DNA of 64,000 nt from Pseudalkalibacillus hwajinpoensis. Its GTDB lineage: Bacteria; Bacillota; Bacilli; Bacillales; Guptibacillaceae. Under the pieces are notes generated by a model. It did not search any database and had not been told where the DNA came from. It saw only the letters and a program-made list of their open reading frames with translations. The position numbers and the translations under genes are program-made. The DNA lies in NCBI RefSeq assembly GCF_039851965.1, contig NZ_CP156674.1:2542001-2606000 (forward strand), read 5' to 3'. Positions 25,131 through 33,946 of the stretch are shown here, piece by piece (positions within the stretch are counted from its first letter, which is position 1; the number at the start of each line of letters is the position of its first letter).

Positions 25131-25958
25131 ATGGCCTTACTAAAGAAAATCAGAAGTATGCCATTGTATCTGCTCGCCATCATCATTTTAGTCTTTACTG
25201 GGTTTCCCTTTCTCATTATGGTGAATTCTTCTTTTAAAAATCAATATGAATTCATGACTAAGCCGTGGTCACTGCCAGATGTATTTACATTAGAAAATTA
25301 TTCGCTGATTTTTTCTTCTCAATTCTTTCATTACTTTTTGAACAGCTTAATTGTCTCGGGGATATCTGTCGTGATCGTCATTGTCCTTTCAGCAATGGCG
25401 AGTTATCCTCTTGCACGATTGAAGTTCAAATTTAATAAACCAATTTTCATTTTATTTCTGGTTGGGATGATGATTCCGATTCATACCACGTTAATTCCTA
25501 TTTATTTATTAACGATTAGTCTTGGACTTTACGATACGATCTGGGCACTAATTGGTCCTTACGTGGCATTTGCATTACCGATTTCAGTTGTAATATTTAC
25601 AATGTTTCTAAAGGACCTACCGAAAGAGTTGGAAGAATCTGCGAAGATTGACGGGTGTGGACACTTCAGACTTTTCTGGAAGATATTATTCCCGTTACTC
25701 ACACCAGCCGTGTCGACAGTTGCGATATATAACTTTATCCATATGTGGAATGAATTTGTTTTTGCACTCGTGTTGACTAGCTCTGGAGAAAATGCAACCT
25801 TACCTCTCGGATTGAGAGAATTTTATGGTGAGTTTTCTGTTAATATTCCGGGGATTATGGCGGCCTTGACCATGGCGAGTCTCCCTCTTCTGCTAGTCTA
25901 CCTGGTTGCACAAGAAAAGATCGTAAAAGGGGTCGCAGCGGGATCTGTTAAGGGATAG
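25131..25958 (+). CDS. Sugar ABC transporter permease, MalG type
   Basis: 275 residues, six membrane segments. The N-terminal FPFLIMVNSSFKNQYEF and the coupling helix EESAKIDGCGHFRLFWKILF near residue 169 mark the MalG/UgpE type. Forms the channel with the preceding permease. The start ATG follows the previous stop without any gap. Confidence 0.92.
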   Translation: MALLKKIRSMPLYLLAIIILVFTGFPFLIMVNSSFKNQYEFMTKPWSLPDVFTLENYSLIFSSQFFHYFLNSLIVSGISVVIVIVLSAMASYPLARLKFKFNKPIFILFLVGMMIPIHTTLIPIYLLTISLGLYDTIWALIGPYVAFALPISVVIFTMFLKDLPKELEESAKIDGCGHFRLFWKILFPLLTPAVSTVAIYNFIHMWNEFVFALVLTSSGENATLPLGLREFYGEFSVNIPGIMAALTMASLPLLLVYLVAQEKIVKGVAAGSVKG

Positions 25959-25995
25959 GAGAATTTAAAAAATCGAACTAATGGAGATGATTCAG

Positions 25996-26646
25996 ATGAA
26001 AAAAGCATTGATCTTCCAGGGAGGCTGGGAAGGGCATGAACCAGAACAAGTGGCAGATATTCTTGGAGGCGTACTAAAAGAAGAAGAGTTTGAAGTGAAC
26101 ATAACAAACACGCTTTCGACGCTAGAGGAAGAAGACTTATCACATTATGACTTGATTGTTCCGAACTGGACTCAGGATCAAATCTCACGCGAACAGCTTG
26201 ACCCCTTGATGAAGGTGGTGGAAAACGGAACAGGTTTAGCGGGGCTGCATGGAGGGATGGGTGATTCATTCCGTATGGAGACAGATTATCAGTTCATGGT
26301 TGGTGGGCAGTGGGTAGCTCATCCTGGAAATGATGGCGTAACGTATCAAGTTCGAATTTTGGATTCAAGTCATCCTTTAACAGAAGGGCTAGAAGATTTC
26401 ACTGTTGTCTCGGAGCAATATTATATGCACGTTGATCCAGCAGTTAACGTGCATGCTGTCACTCGTTTCCCCATTGCAGATGGTCCATATAAAGAAAATG
26501 GCGAGGTGGATATGCCTGTTGTCTGGTCGAAAAAGTGGGGGAAAGGGAATGTCTATTACTGTTCTTTAGGGCACGTTGCAGAAATTGTCAGAATGCCAGA
26601 AGTCATTGAGTTAATGAGAAAAGGGATGAAGTGGGCTGCGAGATAG
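25996..26646 (+). CDS. ThuA-domain protein (trehalose-utilisation type)
   Basis: 216 residues from ATG 25996; the ATG at 25981 is probably part of the ribosome binding region (GGAGATGATTC). The class I glutamine amidotransferase-like fold is seen as ALIFQGGWEGHEPEQVADIL at the start, GTGLAGLHGGMGDSF near residue 80, and VVWSKKWGKGNVYYCSLGH near 180. ThuA proteins take part in degradation of trehalose-like or other sugars with Gfo/Idh dehydrogenases; the exact reaction is poorly known. The neighbours fit such a route. Confidence 0.85.
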   Translation: MKKALIFQGGWEGHEPEQVADILGGVLKEEEFEVNITNTLSTLEEEDLSHYDLIVPNWTQDQISREQLDPLMKVVENGTGLAGLHGGMGDSFRMETDYQFMVGGQWVAHPGNDGVTYQVRILDSSHPLTEGLEDFTVVSEQYYMHVDPAVNVHAVTRFPIADGPYKENGEVDMPVVWSKKWGKGNVYYCSLGHVAEIVRMPEVIELMRKGMKWAAR

Positions 26647-26677
26647 CAGGTGAAAATTAAACAGGGAGGTTTTATAG

Positions 26678-27793
26678 GTGCGTAAAATAAAAGCTGGACT
26701 AGTTGGTTGTGGAAACATTAGCGATATTTATTTTAAGAATGCTGAAAAGTTCGATGTGTTTGATATTGTTGCGTGTTCAGATCTTGATCTCGACCGGGCA
26801 AGAAAGAAAGCAGAGATGTATGGTATTTCTAAACCCTGTACGACTGATGAGCTACTCCGTGGCCCTGATATTGACCTCGTCATTAATTTAACGATTCCAG
26901 CTGTCCACTCAGAAATTGCACATGCAGCATTAACAGCAGGTAAGCATGTGTATGGTGAAAAACCTCTTGCCGTAACAAGAGATGAGGCCCAATCGATCCT
27001 GGCTTTAGCCAAAAAAAATAATCTATTAGTTGGAAATTCACCAGATACTTTCCTGGGGGGAGGAATTCAGACTGCTAGAAAATTGATAGATGACGGGGAG
27101 ATTGGGAGGCCAGTTGCTGCCACTGCGTTTATGATGAATCATGGTCATGAAAACTGGCATCCAGATCCGGGATTTTATTATCAAAAAGGTGGGGGTCCAA
27201 TGTTTGATATGGGACCCTACTATATCACTGCTCTCGTTTCTCTAATGGGACCTGTAAAACGGGTAACCGGTTCAACGAATATTACATTTTCTGAAAGAAC
27301 GATTTCAAGCGAACCGAAAAAAGGTGAGAAGATCCAGGTGAATACGCCGACTCAAATTAACGGGGTGCTTGATTTCGAATGCGGGGCAGTTGCTTCTATT
27401 ATCACAAGCTTTGATACCTGGCATCACAACATGCCATTCATAGAAATTTATGGAACAAACGGGAGTATATCAGTCCCTGACCCAAATACGTTTGGAGGTC
27501 CTGTTCGTATCCGGAAACAGGATGATAAAGAATGGAGAGAAGTTCCTTTAACACATGGTTTTATTGAAAATAGTAGAGGAATCGGAATTGCAGATATGGC
27601 CCATGCGATTCTAACCAACAAAGCACCAAGAGCAAGTGGAGAGCTGGCAAGCCATGTTCTCGATATTATGCATGGGTTTCACGATGCTTCTGATCGGAAT
27701 GAGCATTACCATCTCATCACATCATGTGAGCAGCCAGCAGCATTACCAGAGGGGATTTCAGAGCAACTGTTTGATGAACTGATGCATTTCTAA
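26678..27793 (+). CDS. Gfo/Idh/MocA-family oxidoreductase (first)
   Basis: 371 residues, GTG start at 26678 behind AGGGAGG. Rossmann motif AGLVGCGNISDIYFKN at residue 5, the GEKPLA lysine-proline signature near residue 93 and the GGGPMFDMGPYYI segment near 171. NAD(P)-dependent sugar or inositol dehydrogenase. Lies between ThuA and the isomerase, with a second member of the same family two genes on, a layout seen in glycoside breakdown through 3-keto sugars. Substrate not determined. Confidence 0.88.
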   Translation: MRKIKAGLVGCGNISDIYFKNAEKFDVFDIVACSDLDLDRARKKAEMYGISKPCTTDELLRGPDIDLVINLTIPAVHSEIAHAALTAGKHVYGEKPLAVTRDEAQSILALAKKNNLLVGNSPDTFLGGGIQTARKLIDDGEIGRPVAATAFMMNHGHENWHPDPGFYYQKGGGPMFDMGPYYITALVSLMGPVKRVTGSTNITFSERTISSEPKKGEKIQVNTPTQINGVLDFECGAVASIITSFDTWHHNMPFIEIYGTNGSISVPDPNTFGGPVRIRKQDDKEWREVPLTHGFIENSRGIGIADMAHAILTNKAPRASGELASHVLDIMHGFHDASDRNEHYHLITSCEQPAALPEGISEQLFDELMHF

Positions 27794-27821
27794 TTAAAGT
27801 TTTTCGGAATAGGAGGAGAGA

Positions 27822-28793
27822 GTGTTGAAATTAGGAGTGTTTTCTATTTTGTTTAGTGATCGTTCAATTGAAGAAGCGGTGGAGCGGATCGCTGAAAGTG
27901 GGTTGGAAGCAATTGAAATTGGCACTGGCGGTTTTCTTGGTGACGTCCATTGCCAGCCTGAGCTGTTGTTAAATAATGAAAAGTTGTTTCAGCAATTCAA
28001 ACATGGTATTGAGAAGCATGGTCTTGAAATTTCAGCATTAAGCTGTCACGGGAACCCTCTTCATCCAAATCAAGCGATATCCAGTAAGCACCATGAGCAG
28101 TTCGAACAAACGGTTAAACTCGCTTCAAAGCTCGGCGTTAAAAATGTTGTGACGTTCTCTGGGTGTCCTGGGGAGTCCGAATATTCCCTTAATCCCTCAT
28201 GGGTTACTTGTCCCTGGCCAAAGGATTTTGCGGATGTTCTAGAGTGGCAGTGGGAGAATCGGGTTATTCCATATTGGAAAGAACAAAGTCAATTTCTAAG
28301 AAAGCATGATGTGAGAGTTGCGATTGAACCACATCCAGGTTTTGTAGTTTATAACAATGAAACAGCTCTTCGCCTAAGAAGAGAGTGTGGTGACAATATC
28401 GGTGTAAACTTTGATCCAAGTCATCTTTTTTGGCAGCAGATGGACCCGATTGCAAGCATTAAAGAAATCGCCAAACATAATGCCCTTTATCATTTTCATG
28501 CGAAAGATACTGCATTCGACGCAGAAAATATGGCGAAGAACGGTGTATTAGATACAAAACCATACAGCGACGAATTGAATCGTTCTTGGATTTTCAGAAC
28601 GCTTGGATACGGAAATGGTGAAGAGATATGGAAGAAGATCATCAGTACGCTGCAATTAGTTGGATACGACGGTGCGATCAGTATAGAACATGAAGATAGT
28701 TTGATGTCTGCAGAAGAAGGATTCGATAAAGCAGTCTCTCTCTTAAAATCAATCGTAATAAAAGAGAAGGTTGGTGAAATGTGGTGGGCATAG
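27822..28793 (+). CDS. Sugar phosphate isomerase/epimerase (TIM barrel, AP2 family)
   Basis: 323 residues, TTG start at 27822 behind AGGAGGAGAG. Xylose-isomerase-like barrel: SGLEAIEIGTGGF near residue 26, IEPHPGFVVYN near 168 with the metal-binding Glu, VNFDPSHLFW near 196, YHFHAKD near 222 and ISIEHED near 286. These four motifs provide the usual E-D-H-E metal site. The last bases overlap the next gene by 13, so the two are coupled. Confidence 0.88.
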   Translation: MLKLGVFSILFSDRSIEEAVERIAESGLEAIEIGTGGFLGDVHCQPELLLNNEKLFQQFKHGIEKHGLEISALSCHGNPLHPNQAISSKHHEQFEQTVKLASKLGVKNVVTFSGCPGESEYSLNPSWVTCPWPKDFADVLEWQWENRVIPYWKEQSQFLRKHDVRVAIEPHPGFVVYNNETALRLRRECGDNIGVNFDPSHLFWQQMDPIASIKEIAKHNALYHFHAKDTAFDAENMAKNGVLDTKPYSDELNRSWIFRTLGYGNGEEIWKKIISTLQLVGYDGAISIEHEDSLMSAEEGFDKAVSLLKSIVIKEKVGEMWWA

Positions 28794-29974
28794 AGAAGAA
28801 GGAAATTCGAATTGGAATGATAGGTTATCAGTTTATGGGGAAAGCTCATAGTCATGCCTATCGAGATGTTCCATTTTTCTTTGATACGAAAGCAAAACCA
28901 GTTCTTAAGGCGATAGCTGGAAGAAATGAAGAAGCGTTAAAGGAAGCGGCTGAAAAGATGGGGTGGGAATCCTATGAAACAGATTGGAAGAAGTTGATAG
29001 AACGAGATGATATTGATGTGATCGACATCGTTACGCCAAATGATTCACATGCTGAAATCGCCATCGCTGCAGCTGAAGCAGGTAAGCATATTATTATTGA
29101 AAAGCCCCTTGCACTTAATGTGGAAGAGGCGAAGCGTATGTATGATGCGGTCAAGAGAAACAATGTCATTCATATGGTCTGTTATACTTACCGCTTTGTT
29201 CCTGCCGTACAATACGTTAAACAGCTAATCGATGGAGGACGTTTAGGTCGAATCTATCATTTTCGAGCTAACTATTTGCAAGATTTCATTATGGATCCGA
29301 ACTTCCCCCTTATCTGGCGCTTAAAGAAAGAAATTGCTGGATCTGGCTCTCTTGGAGATATTGGTGCCCATAGCATTGATCTTGCCCGCTATTTATTGGG
29401 TGAATTAGAAGAAGTGAGCGCAATGACTGAAACTTTCATTAAAGAACGGCCGGTTGGAGAGATGACCGGTGGATTAAGAGCGAGGACGAGCAGTAATGAA
29501 ATGGGAAAGGTTACGGTCGATGATGCAGTTGCCTTTTTGGCAAGGTTCAAGAGCGGTGCAATCGGAACGTTTGAAGCAACAAGATTTGCGGGAGGAAATA
29601 GGAATAAAAACAAATTTGAAATCAACGGAGAAAAAGGGTCTGTTCGTTGGGATATGGAGAACATGAATAACTTGGATGTATACTTCGCTGACGATGAAGA
29701 AGGAATGCAGGGATTTCGTACGATTAACTGCACGGAAGAGCTCCATCCATATGCTGGTGCATACTGGTCAGCTGGACACATTATCGGTTATGAACATACC
29801 TTTATTCACCTTATCTATGAGTTCATAAATGGCGTCGTAGAGAACAGGAATCCTGTGCCGAATTTTGAAGATGGGTTAAAAAACCAGGCCGTTTTAGCTG
29901 CAATTGAAAAATCCGCAGAAGACAAATCGTGGGAACATATTCCTTCCTATTTGCCTGAGAGTCTAATGAACTAA
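28781..29974 (+). CDS. Gfo/Idh/MocA-family oxidoreductase (second)
   Basis: 397 residues. GTG 28781 or GTG 28784 could be used, both inside the previous gene. Rossmann motif IGMIGYQFMGKAHSHAYRDV, the IEKPLAL signature near residue 106, and GSGSLGDIGAHSIDLARYL near 187 with the catalytic Asp/His pair. Somewhat longer than the first copy and only distantly alike, so probably acts on another intermediate. The last gene of the transporter operon. Confidence 0.88.
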   Translation: MVGIEKKEIRIGMIGYQFMGKAHSHAYRDVPFFFDTKAKPVLKAIAGRNEEALKEAAEKMGWESYETDWKKLIERDDIDVIDIVTPNDSHAEIAIAAAEAGKHIIIEKPLALNVEEAKRMYDAVKRNNVIHMVCYTYRFVPAVQYVKQLIDGGRLGRIYHFRANYLQDFIMDPNFPLIWRLKKEIAGSGSLGDIGAHSIDLARYLLGELEEVSAMTETFIKERPVGEMTGGLRARTSSNEMGKVTVDDAVAFLARFKSGAIGTFEATRFAGGNRNKNKFEINGEKGSVRWDMENMNNLDVYFADDEEGMQGFRTINCTEELHPYAGAYWSAGHIIGYEHTFIHLIYEFINGVVENRNPVPNFEDGLKNQAVLAAIEKSAEDKSWEHIPSYLPESLMN

Positions 29975-29988
29975 CAATGAGATATTCG

Positions 29989-30015
29989 GAATCACGGGAA
30001 CGAGTCTGCTGATCC
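29989..30015. repeat. REP-like palindrome, worn solo copy
   Basis: GAATCACGGGAACGAGTCTG then CTGATCC, close to the right-end REP of unit A. Another partial copy lies at 30211-30232 (GGTCGGTTCTTGTGATTC). Confidence 0.6.
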
Positions 30016-30114
30016 ACTTTCCCTCAAAGGATCAGGAAATCTATTGTTTAAATACATTGAGCTATTATTTAAGCGGTGTTTGCTACCATCTCGCTTCAAG
30101 GCCCATATTTAAAC

Positions 30115-30160
30115 CAGAGAGTGCTACTTAATCAAACGTTTGATTAAGTAGCACTCTCTG
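30115..30160. repeat. Perfect 46-bp palindrome
   Basis: Two 23-base arms meet without a loop; the centre is TTAATCAAACGTTTGATTAA and the outer part CAGAGAGTGCTAC. No mismatch. The core recurs with one mismatched pair at 49596-49615 and partly at 15015-15034. Could be a TetR or LacI type operator or a strong hairpin in the transcript of either neighbour. Confidence 0.85.
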
Positions 30161-30293
30161 TCAGACTTGGTCCATTTTTAACTGATGGGACGTCTTCTTT
30201 ATTGGTAACCAACGGGTCGGTTCTTGTGATTCGTTCTCATACAAACCAATTCATTGACAGGGTGTTATCAAATACCTTTTCCCCGTAATAATT

Positions 30294-32056
30294 TTAAAAC
30301 TCACAAGGTGGCATACCGGGGACTTCGCCGCTGCTTGGTGATAGTCTCTTTTTGCGACATTGTTCCTTGAGAGCTACGCTTAAGCGTTTTTGAACCTTAA
30401 GAGTTTCAGGTGTTTGGTATGCCGGATTCGCTAAGTTCTTTTCTTTTAGAGGATCATTAGATAGGTTATATAACTCGAATTCATCAGGAACAGGGGTTGT
30501 TTTCGTCGTTGTCACACAGTGGGAATATTGTAGATCTGAATTCGGCGGAACCGGTGTGTCTTCATGGAGGACAACATCCTCAACGCCTGGATTACTCCAG
30601 AATTGTGGATTATCATAATAGCGAGAAAACTTCCAAAGCTCATGTTTCTCACCTTTCCCAGTTGGAAGGGTAGTGATAATGGCTTCGATATGATTCGGTT
30701 GTACGACGGAGTCATAGGGCTGTCCTGTAACGCTTACCTGGTTTAACCCTCTTGTTACATCATCATCGGTCATAAAATAAAGGGGTTCATTTGCTCTTGT
30801 GAACCTCTTTTTCCCTTTTAACAGAGGGGTGAGATTTCGACCGACAAGAGGGTGGACTTCAGTATGATCATCGCTTAGTTTTTCTTGAGCTTTATCAGGA
30901 TTAATACCAGCTAACCCTAACATCGTTGGGAGGACGTCTACATGACTCGTTAGCATCGTTGTGCTTTGTCTCCCTGAAAAGAGTGCAGGACTGTGAATGA
31001 TCAATGGTACATGAATCGATTCCTCATACGTGTTGTACCATTTTTGGTAGAGTTGACCATGAGCACCCAATAATTCGCCATGATCAGAAAGGAAGATCAC
31101 AAAAAGCTTGAGTTCTTCAATGCTTCAAACACTTTGAACATTTCATTATCAGCCTGCTTCTGCAGAGAATAATACAATTGACGATAGAAGGGGGTGTCGA
31201 TTAACGGTTGTAATGCTTTCGGATATGTCCGGCGATAGCTTTTCTGTGCAGTTGGCTTTGTACTTAGCGATTCTCCTGAAGTCGGTGCAGGCGGAATGTA
31301 TGGAACGGAAGGATCGACCTTGAAATCGAATAGGGGACTCTGTTGTGCGTACACACCAAATAAGGCAATATCATGTGGATTAATGAAGGAGCTCATAATC
31401 ATCTATGGGGAGTTATCAGTCGCTTTTTCCTTTTCGAGCGACTCAATTAATTCAACGACTTCAGCAGCATATATAACATCCCTGCCACTAATCCCCACCG
31501 CAGCTGATGAACCAGAATTTCGAGGATTTGAACCATGAGGCTCTGGTCCCACCCATCCAGAAAACCCAAAATCATTTAATCGACTCGCCTGAAGTTAGTG
31601 TTCTACATTCTGCTTATCGGGTACTCCAGTAGACGTGTAACTCGGTAATGAATTGTTCGTTCCAGGAATGAGGATATCCTCCTCAGAAGCATGCCACTTC
31701 CCTTTCCAGTACGTCTGGTAACCAGCAGTCCGTAAATAGTCTCCCATCGTTGGAACCGTATTGCGATCAAGCCAGAAGATATCAGGGTCAAAGGGTGTCT
31801 TCGCTGCCCCGCTCGTTTGCGTAACCCCGTGAAGCGAAGGATATTGCCCAGTATAAAGCGTTGTTCTACTCGGAGAACACGCGGTGCTCCCTGCGTAATG
31901 CTTCCTAAACTCAAAGCCATTTTCCTTTAGTAACTCCTGTGTGATCAAGTTCTTTTTACGCCATTCCCTCAGCTCTTTATTATCATAAACAGAAGGATAT
32001 CTTTCCTGATCAACCATAAGAATAAGAAAGTTAGGCTTCGAGCGCTTCTTCCCCAT
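30294..32056 (-). pseudogene. Sulfatase, two nonsense codons and one frameshift
   Basis: A secreted or cytosolic type I sulfatase of about 587 residues, read from ATG 32056. The N-terminus PNFLILMVDQERYPS, the formylglycine motif CSPSRTTLYTGQYPSLHG and WKGKWH are intact. An in-frame TAA at 31595-31597 interrupts it, translation resumes in the same frame (RLNDFGFSGWVGPEPHG), TAG at 31403-31405 stands where a Trp is expected before the INPHDIALFG segment, and near 31097 the frame shifts before VIFLSDHGELLGAHGQLYQK. It ends at 30294. Three separate lesions make a sequencing artefact unlikely. Confidence 0.87.
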
Positions 32057-32508
32057 ATACCATTACCTCCTAGAGTGAAAAAAGTAAAACAAACCGAAAT
32101 AGAATCCTTTCCTATCCTTCAACTCTTTCCCATCATATATATTCGCCTACTATTCGGTTCATCACGACTTACAAATTGGAATAGACCTAGCATCAAAATA
32201 AGAAACGGGTTACTAATCGTGAAGTGGTTTTATGAATTTGACAATGAAATGTAAGAGACCGAATTACCCAGAACCGTGCTGCTGAATCTCTCCTATGTAA
32301 ATTATACTAGTTTGGAAAAAATCATAGGGCAAACGATTGGTTTTGAAAGTCATTAAAAGGGGTGGAGACCAAGAAACAGAACTACTCACTATATGAAGTA
32401 ATTAAAAACTGAGGAGGAATGTGGTGAGTAGAAAGAATAAATGGTGTTATTATGCAGCACACCAAAAGAATAAAACGGTAGAAAATATATTTTTCTAGGA
32501 GGATAAAT
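32057..32508. other. Intergenic region before the carboxypeptidase
   Basis: Holds a worn REP copy at 32261-32290 (CAGAACCGTGCTGCTGAATC) and AGGAGGAA at 32411 in front of a 23-codon frame starting GTG 32424. No recognisable gene or operator. Confidence 0.45.
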
Positions 32509-33564
32509 GTGAAGAAAAAGATTCTAACGGTAGCAGTAGCCGGAACGTTATTAACGTCGGGATCATTTCTAACAGGGAATGGAACCGTTCTAGCTGGAGA
32601 AAATGGACCTAATGGGCCGAATTACGGCGGAAATGAAACGATTAAAAACGAACGCCTTCATTCCTATGAAGAAATGGTGAGCTTCTTAGAAAAAGTCGAT
32701 AAGCGCTCTGAAGCATTAGAACTGGTGGTCTACGGCCAATCGGTAAAAGGCAGGGACCTATACTTAGCTAAGTTTGGCAGTATGGATGAAGACAATCCGA
32801 CCATTTTATTCTTGACCCAGCAACACGGAAATGAAACCTTAACTACCGAAGGCGCTCTGGAACTTATTAAATACCTATCTTCAAATGGAGAAAATGTACA
32901 AGAAATTCTTAACAATGTGAATGTGCTCATAGCTCCACGATTAAATGTTGATGGTGCAGAAGGAGATGTCAACTTTTCATTAGAAGACTACGTATCGGGA
33001 ACTCATACAAGATATAATGCAAATGAGGTAGACCTTAACCGTGATCACGTAGACCGGGAACAGCCAGAAACGAGGGCTTTACACCAGGAGGTACTTCAAA
33101 AATATCAACCTGATTATATGATAGACCTCCATCATCAAGGAACCCAAACGACATTAGGCGACACGGGAGAACTCGTATCTGGTTCTATTCTTTATCCAAC
33201 AAATGAAGATGTTGCCCGGGAGGTTCGAGAACAATCTAAGAAACTGGGTGCTGTTGTTTATAATGCCGTAGAATCCAAGGGGTATGGGCTCCTTTCTAAG
33301 TATCCGGGAGGCAGTGCGCCAACAATTAGCAGAAACGGATTAGCAATGGAGTATGGAATTGCTACTCTCCTTTTAGAAATGCGCGGAATGGCTGATCACT
33401 ATCGTGAAGATTACGTCTTAGGTCAGAAGAGCAATGGTTACTTAATTCAACAGGCAGTTACAGCTATGAAAGCAAGCTTGAATGCACTAGCTGATAATTC
33501 TATCGAGTCAGTTGACACCTCTTTCTGGGATACCTTACCAGAAAGTAATTATGAAGGAGAATAA
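32509..33564 (+). CDS. Secreted M14-family zinc carboxypeptidase
   Basis: 351 residues, GTG start behind AGGAGG. A signal peptide covers about residues 1-29 (KKKILTVAVAGTLLTSGSFL, cleavage near VLAGE). Zinc ligands are H106 and E109 in QQHGNE and H208 in MIDLHHQG; VDLNRDH near 175 matches the substrate-binding Asn-Arg pair and LLLEMRG near 294 supplies the catalytic Glu. It should remove C-terminal residues from peptides or cell-wall peptides outside the cell. Confidence 0.9.
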   Translation: MKKKILTVAVAGTLLTSGSFLTGNGTVLAGENGPNGPNYGGNETIKNERLHSYEEMVSFLEKVDKRSEALELVVYGQSVKGRDLYLAKFGSMDEDNPTILFLTQQHGNETLTTEGALELIKYLSSNGENVQEILNNVNVLIAPRLNVDGAEGDVNFSLEDYVSGTHTRYNANEVDLNRDHVDREQPETRALHQEVLQKYQPDYMIDLHHQGTQTTLGDTGELVSGSILYPTNEDVAREVREQSKKLGAVVYNAVESKGYGLLSKYPGGSAPTISRNGLAMEYGIATLLLEMRGMADHYREDYVLGQKSNGYLIQQAVTAMKASLNALADNSIESVDTSFWDTLPESNYEGE

Positions 33565-33591
33565 GCAATCACGATGAATCATTGGGAGACC

Positions 33592-33632
33592 ATAGGACTA
33601 GTGAAAAGTCTAGGCCGAACCGTCCCCCGTAC
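33592..33632. repeat. REP-like solo end
   Basis: GGACTAGTGAAAAGTCTAGG then CCGAACCGTCCC, a variant of the end found in units E and F. Confidence 0.5.
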
Positions 33633-33743
33633 TCCTATCCCTTTCAATAATGTAAATATAGAGAAGAAAAGTGTCCCACATGCACTTCTCTTCTTCATAG
33701 CATTTTGTAACTTTAATAGGATATTTATATTGTAGTATTAGTT

Positions 33744-33785
33744 GAGAGAGTCACTACTTTTTGGTAGTGGCTCTCTCTTTTTTTG
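33744..33785 (+). terminator. Strong terminator before the ger operon
   Basis: GAGAGAGTCACTAC / GTAGTGGCTCTCTC, a 14-bp stem with a six-base loop followed by eight T. Confidence 0.85.
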
Positions 33786-33946
33786 TTGGCTGAACGTTGG
33801 TTGAACGCAACTCTATTAAATACGATTCGAAAATCCATAAAGATGAGGAACAAGGATAAGTTTTTTCATGTTGTTGACTGTTTTATAGGGATTAATCTCT
33901 TCTTTTTAGGCCACACTGGATGCTAAGTATTAAGTGGGGTGAAAAT

